A stretch of DNA of 8,011 bases from Cyanobacteria bacterium UBA7694 (GTDB lineage: Bacteria; Cyanobacteriota; Sericytochromatia; UBA7694). Position 1 is the first letter of the stretch, and the number at the start of each line of letters is the position of its first letter. Shown here one piece after another: positions 1 through 5,424 of this stretch. The notes beneath the pieces were generated by a model that was not told the DNA's origin, ran no database searches, and saw only the letters and a program-made list of their open reading frames with translations. The translations under genes and the position numbers were made by a program. The stretch covers positions 1,473 through 9,483 of the forward strand of contig DLGM01000006.1 of the NCBI GenBank assembly GCA_002482705.1, written 5' to 3'.

Positions 1-538
1 GGTCGTGCTGGATCTGATGCTGCCCGAAATTGACGGCATTGAAGTCTGTCGCCGCATTCGCTCGATTTCGCAAGTCCCCATCCTGATGCTCACTACCAAA
101 AGTGCAATTTCAAAACGGGTCGAAGGTCTGGATGCGGGAGCCAATGATTACCTCACCAAACCCTTCCATGTGGATGAATTTTTTGCCCGCGTTCGGGCAC
201 AATTGCGCATTGGCCTCATGGGTGAAATGCGATTGCGTTATGCCGACCTGGTCTTAGATACCCAAACCCGAGAAGTCTGGCGAGCGGGTAAGAGCATTAA
301 CCTTTCGGCCAAAGAGTTTGATTTACTCGTGTATTTTTTACGTCACCCCAATCAGGTTTTGTCCAAACCACGCATCCTGGAATCGGTATGGCACTGGGAT
401 TTTGAAGGCGATGACAATATTATCGAAGTCTATATTCACAATCTGCGCCGCAAATTACAAACCGCCCACGATCAGCCTAAGCTCCTCTATACTGTGCGAG
501 GAGCAGGTTATGCCCTGCGCAGTGAGCCAGGAATATAA
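1..538 (+). CDS. Response regulator, OmpR/PhoB family (3' part, start lies off the window)
   Basis: This is the output protein of a two-component system: a receiver that is phosphorylated by a histidine kinase, and a winged-helix DNA-binding domain that controls transcription. The window enters the receiver at the phospho-acceptor strand (VVLDLMLPEIDG, acceptor Asp at bases 11-13), so roughly the first 50 residues are missing. The switch Thr pair (LMLTTK) and the conserved Lys of LTKPFHVDE are present. The C-terminal half has the OmpR-type effector domain, with LSAKEFDLLVYFLRHP, the recognition-helix region NIIEVYIHNLRRKL, and the closing TVRGAGYALR wing. GTG at base 5 is only an internal Val. 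The closest style is cyanobacterial and Firmicute OmpR-type regulators. The cognate kinase is not in the window. The next gene starts 42 nt downstream on the same strand with no terminator between them, so co-transcription is possible. Confidence 0.95.
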   Translation, partial: VVLDLMLPEIDGIEVCRRIRSISQVPILMLTTKSAISKRVEGLDAGANDYLTKPFHVDEFFARVRAQLRIGLMGEMRLRYADLVLDTQTREVWRAGKSINLSAKEFDLLVYFLRHPNQVLSKPRILESVWHWDFEGDDNIIEVYIHNLRRKLQTAHDQPKLLYTVRGAGYALRSEPGI

Positions 539-564
539 TACCGTCCAGCCTGACTCCAAGAGCA

Positions 565-570
565 GAGAGG
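565..570 (+). promoter_or_regulatory. Ribosome binding site for the 521-aa protein
   Basis: GAGAGG ends 10 nt before ATG 581. It decides the start, because no other start codon with a comparable site lies nearby. Confidence 0.6.
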
Positions 571-580
571 TCTAGAATCG

Positions 581-2146
581 ATGACACCCTCCCCCTCCCA
601 CCTGGCTGATTTATTGACCCACTTGGCCACCTTGCTGGCAACTCCTCCCCCCGCGCTCCCTTTACAGTGGCTGGCCCCAGAGCCCTTGGCTTTCGAGGGG
701 TTTTCTCCCGATGAACAGCGCCATACCTATGCCGAGATCCGCTCCCTCAATCCATTGCGTCTCTCCCAGCATCCTGGGCAACCCGCTTGTTTGCGTTTGC
801 CACCGTTGAGCCATATCCAGCCGAACACCCTTTACCAATTCCCCACCATGGTCTGGGAGATTTTAGATGAAGGGGGAGAAGTCTTAGGACAACACACCAT
901 TCAACCCGGACAATTCCATACCTTTGCAGCTGGAAACCCGGTTTCCCAAGTCTTAGAATTTATGGCCACCATTCTCGACTATGAACTTGCGGCCCTGGGG
1001 TTTAACAGCCGCCGCGAACGGGATCAGCTCTGCCTGATCGGACAGCCGGGCACCGCCGGGCTCAATCTGCGGGTAGCCCAACTGCGCGTTGAATCGGGTC
1101 AGAACGGCAAAATTTGCCCTCTGGGCCTGAAAACAGGCCAATCGACCCTTGATGCCCAACAGCATCCCGGACGCTCCCCCGCTACCTTTTGGGGACACTT
1201 TAGCCTCAATGGTGAAACCCTTTGCTTGAGCGCCAGCCACTTGTATACACCCACTCTCGAACTGGCAGCGGAAGCCATTCTGGAAAAGATCCACGCCCTT
1301 AGCCCCAAAACGGGGGTAAGCGCTTATTTTGACACTCACAACCACCTTGTGTTGCGTCACCAAAAGCCCGGTTCCGAGGGCCTGATCCATTTGCAAAATC
1401 TCCCGCTACCCGCTTTGCCCTCAGGAACCGAAGCCCTGCCCCTACAATTCCCTGACGGGGTCACCCAAGGCCCAGAATATGTGGACCCAGAACGTTTATG
1501 GGTCGATTTGGGACACCTTGTGCTCAACAATATTCCCATCCCCTTGGGACGTTTCTCGCGCCAAGAACACACTCCCGAAAGCCTGGGCCCGATTTTATTG
1601 GCCCGTATCAATAGCCGCAAAGCCCTCACGGGTATCGAGGCCCAGATCCACCAAGGTCACATCCAACTGACGCTCAATGATCCCGAACGTCCGCTCGCCG
1701 TAACCGCGCTCAATGACAGCCAACAACAGCCCCTTCATCCACATCCCTCCGGGCTCAGCCCCATTCACATACCAGCCCCCATGCTGGCATGGCAGCCCAT
1801 TCTCGACACCTTACATGCCATTCAGACTCTTCTTAACACCTGGAGCACTCCCCCAGTGAAGTTAGAGGAGATGCTGACAGCCCGGTTCCCTCTTGGATCA
1901 GGCCTACGCTTAAGCAGTACCGGGCAACTGGAGATTGAACAAACCCTTCTGCAAACGCGCATAACTGCGTTTGCGCCCGTGCTCCGCAGTTGGGCTGAAC
2001 AATTGGGAAATACCCTGCGCCAGCTTCCCCCTCCCATGGCGGCCACTGCCCCAGCACCCCAGCCGCCCTATCAACGTCCCCCCTTCTCTCCTCCTGAGGC
2101 CATCGATGAAGAGGAACCTCGCGCTTCTTTTGATCATCAAATTTAA
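581..2146 (+). CDS. Uncharacterised 521-aa protein with flagellin-IN / FliD-like repeats
   Basis: I do not recognise this as a named family. ATG 581 is supported by a GAGAGG ribosome binding site 10 nt upstream. The protein is rich in Pro, Leu, Gln and His. It has no signal peptide and no membrane helix. Residues 204-260 (FSLNGETL, then a helix AEAILEKIHAL, then KTGVSAYFD and LVLRH) follow the pattern of the flagellin hook IN motif: a beta strand with LNG, a helix, TGV-A, then a G/H-L-L strand. Residues 307-375 repeat it (LVLNNIPI, LLARINSRKALTGIEA, GHIQLTLNDPERPLAV). Residues 121-168 may be a third, weaker copy. Residues 400-480 (DTLHAIQTLLNTW, LRLSSTGQLEIEQTLL) loosely recall the FliD C-terminal region. 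The tail from 482 is Pro-rich and acidic and probably disordered. A flagellar or surface-filament role is therefore inferred; no flagellar gene neighbours it. It lies 42 nt downstream of the regulator gene and may share its transcript. Confidence 0.85.
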   Translation: MTPSPSHLADLLTHLATLLATPPPALPLQWLAPEPLAFEGFSPDEQRHTYAEIRSLNPLRLSQHPGQPACLRLPPLSHIQPNTLYQFPTMVWEILDEGGEVLGQHTIQPGQFHTFAAGNPVSQVLEFMATILDYELAALGFNSRRERDQLCLIGQPGTAGLNLRVAQLRVESGQNGKICPLGLKTGQSTLDAQQHPGRSPATFWGHFSLNGETLCLSASHLYTPTLELAAEAILEKIHALSPKTGVSAYFDTHNHLVLRHQKPGSEGLIHLQNLPLPALPSGTEALPLQFPDGVTQGPEYVDPERLWVDLGHLVLNNIPIPLGRFSRQEHTPESLGPILLARINSRKALTGIEAQIHQGHIQLTLNDPERPLAVTALNDSQQQPLHPHPSGLSPIHIPAPMLAWQPILDTLHAIQTLLNTWSTPPVKLEEMLTARFPLGSGLRLSSTGQLEIEQTLLQTRITAFAPVLRSWAEQLGNTLRQLPPPMAATAPAPQPPYQRPPFSPPEAIDEEEPRASFDHQI

Positions 2147-2273
2147 AATCTAGAGCGTCTGCCAATATTTTTTTACAATTTGCGCAACTCTTTAGCAACA
2201 AGGCCTATAACCGTATTAATGGTTAATTTATTGTTTCAGACTATTTACACTTCTTTACATTTGAGGGTAAGAT

Positions 2274-2369
2274 ATGAAAGTAAAGTGCCTACAATGTAAA
2301 AAAGATGTCAAAGTTTTGCATATGCAAAGTCCTGACACACAAGGCCTTACATTAAGAACAATAGTTTAA
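2274..2369 (+). CDS. Possible 31-aa CxxC mini-protein
   Basis: The ORF reads MKVKCLQCKKDVKVLH, continues MQSPDTQGLTLRTIV, and ends at TAA. It has a good ribosome binding site (GAGGG at 2263-2267, six bases before the ATG). A strong intrinsic terminator begins 25 bp after the stop, giving the layout of a complete short transcription unit. The Lys-rich N-terminal Cys-x-x-Cys knuckle resembles the first half of small zinc-ribbon proteins such as DUF5679, which normally carry a second CxxC. That second knuckle is absent here, and no continuation was found in another frame downstream. It may be a genuine one-knuckle peptide, a decayed remnant of a zinc-ribbon gene, or chance. Function is unknown. 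Confidence 0.4.
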   Translation: MKVKCLQCKKDVKVLHMQSPDTQGLTLRTIV

Positions 2370-2393
2370 TCCACTTTTAAACTCTTTCCCTGG

Positions 2394-2423
2394 GTCAAGG
2401 AATAGAATCCTTGACTTTTTTTT
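2394..2423 (+). terminator. Intrinsic terminator
   Basis: A perfect 8-bp stem (GTCAAGGA at 2394-2401, TCCTTGAC at 2408-2415) has a six-base loop and is followed directly by eight T residues (2416-2423). It ends any transcript from the 31-codon ORF or from the upstream genes, and it insulates the downstream small protein-lipoprotein operon. Confidence 0.9.
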
Positions 2424-2459
2424 GTCCAAAATTCTGGAAATTGAGCCTCAGTCAGCCGA

Positions 2460-2488
2460 TTGCTGAGGGGGGGTGATTATGCTAGTAT
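2460..2488 (+). promoter_or_regulatory. Weak candidate promoter for the small protein-lipoprotein pair
   Basis: TTGCTG (2460-2465) and TAGTAT (2483-2488) are spaced by 17 bp. They lie after the terminator at 2394-2423 and about 95 bp before the next start codon. Each box matches the sigma70 consensus only partly, so this is a position-based suggestion. Confidence 0.3.
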
Positions 2489-2502
2489 GGTGGGTGAATA
2501 CA

Positions 2503-2577
2503 CCTAAAGCCATCAGAGACTCAGGATGTTTCATCCTTATCTCTTATCTGTGCTTAGGCAAGGATAGGAACTCTATC
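2503..2577 (+). promoter_or_regulatory. Structured 5' leader of the small protein-lipoprotein operon
   Basis: Three nested or adjacent pairings are visible. CCTAA-A-GC (2503-2510) pairs with GCTTAGG (2552-2558), with one bulged A. Inside it, AGGATG (2523-2528) and CATCCT (2532-2537) form a perfect 6-bp hairpin with a three-base loop. Immediately before the start codon, GATAG (2563-2567) pairs with CTATC (2573-2577), holding the only ribosome-binding-like sequence (AGGAA, 2566-2570) partly in the stem and loop. AAGGAT (2560-2565) can alternatively pair with ATCCTT (2533-2538), so two folds compete. This may be translational control. It matches no riboswitch class that I recognise. Confidence 0.35.
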
Positions 2578-2582
2578 ACGCT

Positions 2583-2786
2583 ATGAGCAAATTTAACGAA
2601 CTTTACGGCTACCTTTCTGACCGCCAAACGCCTCACCTTTTTGTCATTGCCGAGATCCTCTACGGCATTAAAGAGGCCATTGATGTGCAAAACCAGCACC
2701 TGAGTGCCATTGCTTCACGCCTCGACGCGTTGGGCAATCTCACTCCGCCGCAAGAAACCGCACCACCGAGTGGTGAGTCAGCGTGA
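2583..2786 (+). CDS. Small hypothetical protein, 67 aa
   Basis: No family is recognised. Residues 1-50 look helical and amphipathic (HLFVIAEILYGIKEAIDVQNQHLSAIASRLDAL, no more than one hydrophobic face), as in a short coiled coil or an interaction helix rather than a membrane span. The tail 51-67 is Pro/Ser/Glu-rich and probably disordered. The nearest ribosome-binding-like sequence, AGGAA, sits 12 nt before the ATG, which is long, and lies within a predicted hairpin. The TGA stop overlaps the GTG start of the lipoprotein gene (GTGA), so the two are translationally coupled and may act together, for example as an inner partner and a lipid-anchored partner. That role is inference from the overlap only. 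Confidence 0.7.
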   Translation: MSKFNELYGYLSDRQTPHLFVIAEILYGIKEAIDVQNQHLSAIASRLDALGNLTPPQETAPPSGESA

Positions 2787-3634
2787 GATTTAATCGTTGG
2801 CTTCTGACCGGGTGTCTCGGACTGAGTGCATGTACCACCGTGCCGGTGCCACCATCACCTACAGCGCTGCAAGCCCAATCAGTCAAGCCAACAACAACCC
2901 CTCTCACGGCTCAGGTTATCCCTCCTGAAGCCCTTCCACAAGCTGTATTTGGGCCCTTGTATCAAAGCGCCCAAGCCTACGCGGATCTGACCAGCAAACG
3001 TCGTGACATCGACTATTTCCGCCTCCACCCCCAAGCCCTTGGCCTGCGCTTTGAAACCCAAGGTGAACAGGCCTGGCTCTTTTCACTTTTGGGGACGGCC
3101 CTTACCCGCAACGATTTAAACATCGAATTGCGCATTCTGGCTGCCGGAGGGCAAACGGGCATGAACCTCAACTATTCCGGCCCAGTGACCCAAAGCCGTC
3201 AATTATCTGCGGATACACAGCATCCCGCCACCGTAAGGCGCTGCGGGTTTTCTTTTGAACTGATTACAGGTTTGCCCGGCAACGGCGTTGTGGAGGCTTA
3301 CGAAGCCTTTATGACCGGCCTCGCACGTCAATTACAACAACGTTATCAAGCCCGCCCCATGACCTTTGATGACGGCCCCTTGGTATATGCTCTGCACCAC
3401 GGTGAACAATTGCAAGGTTTCCTCTTCCTCAATCAGCGCAATACCCTCATCCTGGGTGAGCGCAAATACGCCGATGTGCAATCGGTGGCGTTTTTCACCC
3501 CGACCCGCGAACTCAAAGCCGCTTACACCTTGGTCGGGTTTAACCCCAAAACCGCAGGGGCTCAGCAAGGCCCCACCTATCAGTGGGAATCTTCCGGGCG
3601 TTTTGGCAGCTTAGTGACATTTGGCGAACACTAG
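2783..3634 (+). CDS. Uncharacterised lipoprotein, 283 aa
   Basis: The N-terminus is a type II signal peptide: Arg2 and Arg5, a hydrophobic core (WLLTGCLGL), and a lipobox L14-S15-A16-C17, so Cys17 is the predicted lipid attachment site. L8-T9-G10-C11 is a second, less likely lipobox. Residues 18-50 form a Pro/Thr-rich linker. Residues 55-283 are a globular domain with alternating strands (GLRFETQGEQAWLFSLLG, LNIELRILAAGG, QGFLFLNQRNTLILG) and one helix (EAYEAFMTGLARQLQQRY). I recognise no family. The GTG start at 2783 is required, because it is the only start ahead of the signal peptide, and it overlaps the stop of the upstream small gene by four bases. The residue after Cys17 is Thr rather than Asp, which would favour outer-membrane sorting if the cell has a Lol system. 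No intrinsic terminator is seen after the stop. Confidence 0.8.
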   Translation: MRFNRWLLTGCLGLSACTTVPVPPSPTALQAQSVKPTTTPLTAQVIPPEALPQAVFGPLYQSAQAYADLTSKRRDIDYFRLHPQALGLRFETQGEQAWLFSLLGTALTRNDLNIELRILAAGGQTGMNLNYSGPVTQSRQLSADTQHPATVRRCGFSFELITGLPGNGVVEAYEAFMTGLARQLQQRYQARPMTFDDGPLVYALHHGEQLQGFLFLNQRNTLILGERKYADVQSVAFFTPTRELKAAYTLVGFNPKTAGAQQGPTYQWESSGRFGSLVTFGEH

Positions 3635-3647
3635 TTCCTGGGCATGA

Positions 3648-3675
3648 TTGACAATCGTTCTTCATTCATGATAAT
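3648..3675 (+). promoter_or_regulatory. Sigma70-type promoter of the MarR gene
   Basis: A perfect -35 box TTGACA (3648-3653) and a -10 box GATAAT (3670-3675, five of six consensus bases) are 16 bp apart. The predicted start of transcription is near 3682, inside the palindrome at 3676-3700, leaving a leader of about 26 nt before ATG 3708. Confidence 0.7.
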
Positions 3676-3700
3676 TTAATATCAAACAATTTGAAATTAA
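3676..3700 (+). promoter_or_regulatory. Palindromic operator, probably bound by the MarR regulator
   Basis: The arms TTAATATCAAA (3676-3686) and TTTGAAATTAA (3690-3700) flank the central CAA. They are inverted copies except for one A:A position in each arm. The AT-rich, TCAAA/TTTGA-centred palindrome abuts the -10 box and covers the predicted transcription start, the usual place for negative autoregulation by MarR-family dimers. Binding by the adjacent regulator is inferred from position and family habit. Confidence 0.65.
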
Positions 3701-3707
3701 CTGAATT

Positions 3708-4154
3708 ATGGGAACACATTACCAAGGAACCGCCAGTGAAGTTGAGGCCCTGAGTGCTTATATCAACCTGATTCGCAGCGTTGATTCACTGACAGGGCGT
3801 TTAACCCTGTTTACACAACATGGGCTGACCGAAAGCCAATTTGGCGTGCTCGAAGCCCTTTTGCATATTGGCCCCATGTGCCAAAAAGAGCTGGCCACCA
3901 AGCTGCTCAAAAGTGGGGGCAATATCACCATGGTGATCGACAACCTCGAAAAACAGCAGTTGGTCGAACGGCACCGCGATACCAAAGATCGGCGTTTTAT
4001 TACCGTCCACCTCACGGACAAAGGCCGCGCCCTGATCAGCGAGATTTTCCCACGCCACGCCGCTGCTGTTGCCGCTGAAATGGGCGTGTTATCTGGCGAC
4101 GAACAACTGCAACTGCGCAACCTGTGCCGCAAGCTCGGAAAAGGTCATTCCTGA
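3708..4154 (+). CDS. MarR-family transcriptional regulator
   Basis: This is a 148-residue protein of normal MarR length, acting as a DNA-binding dimer, typically a repressor released by small ligands or oxidation. Helix 1 and the dimer region cover about residues 8-35. The winged helix spans about 36-110: ESQFGVLEALLHIGP, then CQKELATKLLKSGGNITMVIDNLEKQQL with the recognition helix around 69-84, then the wing with the hallmark DTKDRRF (91-97) and VHLTDKG. C-terminal helices for dimerisation follow. Cys58 and Cys140 are its only cysteines. It lacks the N-terminal reactive Cys of OhrR-type sensors, so an organic peroxide role is not supported. ATG 3708 is preceded by an in-frame stop at 3702 and has no clear ribosome binding site. 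The gene has its own promoter and a palindrome that suggests autoregulation. Its 3' end overlaps the convergent ABC gene by 10 bp. The ligand is unknown. Confidence 0.92.
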   Translation: MGTHYQGTASEVEALSAYINLIRSVDSLTGRLTLFTQHGLTESQFGVLEALLHIGPMCQKELATKLLKSGGNITMVIDNLEKQQLVERHRDTKDRRFITVHLTDKGRALISEIFPRHAAAVAAEMGVLSGDEQLQLRNLCRKLGKGHS

Positions 4155-5209
4155 AGCGTCAAATCGGCGGTGCTCGGCAAATAACCTAAGCGCATCAACG
4201 CTGCCCAGTCTTCAACGGTTTCACATTGCCCTCCGCGCAGCAAAATCATGCGGGTTGCCACCTGCATGACTTCATGCCAGGCATGATCCGTCAGGACAAT
4301 GCCACAGGTCGCACGTGCCGCTATCAGGCTTTTGCGCAGAAATTCCCGGTGGAGCGGATCGACCCCGGCAAAAGGCTCATCCAGCAGTAAAAAAGCCGGT
4401 TGACGAGCCAATAACAGATGCAGCTCCAAATAACGGCGCTCCCCGGTGGAAAGCTGTCCAATGCGCTGACGCAAGACCCTGGCAATGATCGGGTCTTGGC
4501 ACAATTGCTCACGCACATCCGCATAGGGAGACCCCCAACGCAGTGCATGTTTCACACTCCACTCACGTGGCAAATAACCTTGTTGGGGTAAAAAGGCCAT
4601 CAACCCGTCAATCCGCCACGGTTTGGCCACCCATAGCTGATCGATCCGCACATTCCCACTCTCTGGTACCATCAGGCCATAAATGCGCTGTAACAGGGTC
4701 GATTTCCCAGAGCCATTACGCCCTAACAGCGCAACGATTTCGCCCTTTTGGCAGTTTAACCAAGCCCCTTTTAATACTGCCCGAGCCCCAAAATGCTGAA
4801 AAAAACCATCTGCCTCTAATTGCCTTACGTCTAACGGGCTACGCTCCTGGGCCTGAAGCAATAACCATACATGAAAGAGCAACAGCCCACCGACAATGGC
4901 AGCGCCAATGCCTCCGCCTAGCTCCGGGGAGATTCGCCCTTCCAGCCAACACCAAGCCAAAAGGGCAAGGCCCGGCAACAATACAAAAGTGGTACCCAAA
5001 CGTTCCGGCCAGCCAATGCCGCTGTTGCGCCACAGGGGCTCTTCAGCCTTGTGCAGCCAGTTCCACAAGCCCAAGCCCCCCAGAAAACCCGGAAACATCA
5101 TCTTCATGAAATCGACCGTATTTCCAGCTAGAGCTGAAATAAACGTCCCCATAAGCGCAACGGCAGCGCTATAAAAGGCCATATACAACCAAAAGCGATA
5201 AATCAGCAT
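4145..5209 (-). CDS. ABC transporter ATPase with N-terminal four-helix membrane region
   Basis: This is a 354-residue protein. Residues 1-120 hold four hydrophobic stretches (about 8-28, 36-52, 73-89 and 99-119) that look like membrane helices. Residues 127-340 form an ABC nucleotide-binding domain with all motifs: Walker A GRNGSGKST (163-171), Q-loop FLPQQG (206-211), signature LSTGERR (253-259), Walker B FLLLDEP (273-279), D-loop AGVDP (281-285) and H-loop TDH with His309. The ATPase should be active. Its style (LSTGE, PFAGVDPLHREFL, TDHAWHEV) is near LptB-like and small stand-alone ATPases, not drug-exporter half-transporters, which have six helices over about 300 residues. The substrate and any extra permease subunit are unknown. 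An AGG at 5218-5220 lies 8 nt before the ATG. The gene is convergent with the MarR gene, overlapping by 10 bp, and is 215 bp from the next gene upstream on the same strand. Confidence 0.85.
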   Translation of the reverse strand: MLIYRFWLYMAFYSAAVALMGTFISALAGNTVDFMKMMFPGFLGGLGLWNWLHKAEEPLWRNSGIGWPERLGTTFVLLPGLALLAWCWLEGRISPELGGGIGAAIVGGLLLFHVWLLLQAQERSPLDVRQLEADGFFQHFGARAVLKGAWLNCQKGEIVALLGRNGSGKSTLLQRIYGLMVPESGNVRIDQLWVAKPWRIDGLMAFLPQQGYLPREWSVKHALRWGSPYADVREQLCQDPIIARVLRQRIGQLSTGERRYLELHLLLARQPAFLLLDEPFAGVDPLHREFLRKSLIAARATCGIVLTDHAWHEVMQVATRMILLRGGQCETVEDWAALMRLGYLPSTADLTLQE

Positions 5210-5424
5210 CGGGAATACCTGTGTACCGGAGGGGATAAAGCACTGTATCGGCTCATCCCCAAGTAGCCTTGCATGACTGTCATCAAAATAGGGGAGATTT
5301 CATATGCTGAACCTGGTCACGCAGAAAAAAGCCACTATTTACCAGCCACAACACAATCATTGATCAAATTAAGTGGAACTATCCCCCGCTAGGGCATTCT
5401 GCTTATCACAGAACACCCCAGTCG
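5210..5424 (-). other. Leader region upstream of the ABC gene
   Basis: This 215-bp gap separates the end of the di-iron sensor gene from the ABC start. It contains an inverted repeat GGGGAT (5231-5236) / ATCCCC (5255-5260) with 18 bases between, an 11-bp palindrome at 5273-5283 (ATGAC, T, GTCAT), and a TTGATCAA palindrome around 5360-5367. Just after the sensor gene stop is only a 5-bp hairpin (TCGCT/AGCGA) without a T tract. I could not identify a convincing promoter or terminator, so whether the two genes share a transcript is open. Confidence 0.4.

Larger units (their letters stand above)
2147..2582. other. AT-rich intergenic stretch between the 521-aa gene and the small protein gene
   Basis: This 436-bp stretch is visibly more AT-rich than the flanking genes, especially 2160-2280, and has no long ORF. 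In order it holds a 13-bp palindrome at 2215-2227 (ATTAA, TGG, TTAAT), a 31-codon mini-ORF with ribosome binding site, an intrinsic terminator, an imperfect inverted repeat at 2446-2468 (CCTCAG/CTGAGG), a weak candidate promoter, and a structured leader reaching the next ATG. No hairpin terminator is visible directly after the stop at 2146, so transcription from upstream may run on to the terminator at 2394. Confidence 0.6.

Noticed and set aside
953..1396. 147-codon open frame on the - strand
   Set aside because: It is antisense to the 521-aa gene, with no ribosome binding site or domain pattern. The + strand frame has a good start signal and a repeat pattern.
3708..4154. OhrR-type organic peroxide sensor
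   Set aside because: The reactive N-terminal Cys is absent; the only cysteines are at 58 and 140, and no ohr gene is adjacent.
4543..5109. 188-codon open frame on the + strand
   Set aside because: It lies wholly antisense to the ABC ATPase gene, whose motifs are complete; its protein is low-complexity Pro/His/Ser-rich with no recognisable fold.
5304..5363. 19-codon + strand ORF with GGGGAG ahead of its ATG
   Set aside because: The ribosome binding site is decent, but the peptide is very short, has no promoter or terminator that I can see, and lies in the leader of a - strand gene. It is probably chance.
5360..5367. TTGATCAA as an FNR/CRP site before the ABC gene
   Set aside because: The half-sites lack the four-base spacer of this family, so it is only a short palindrome.
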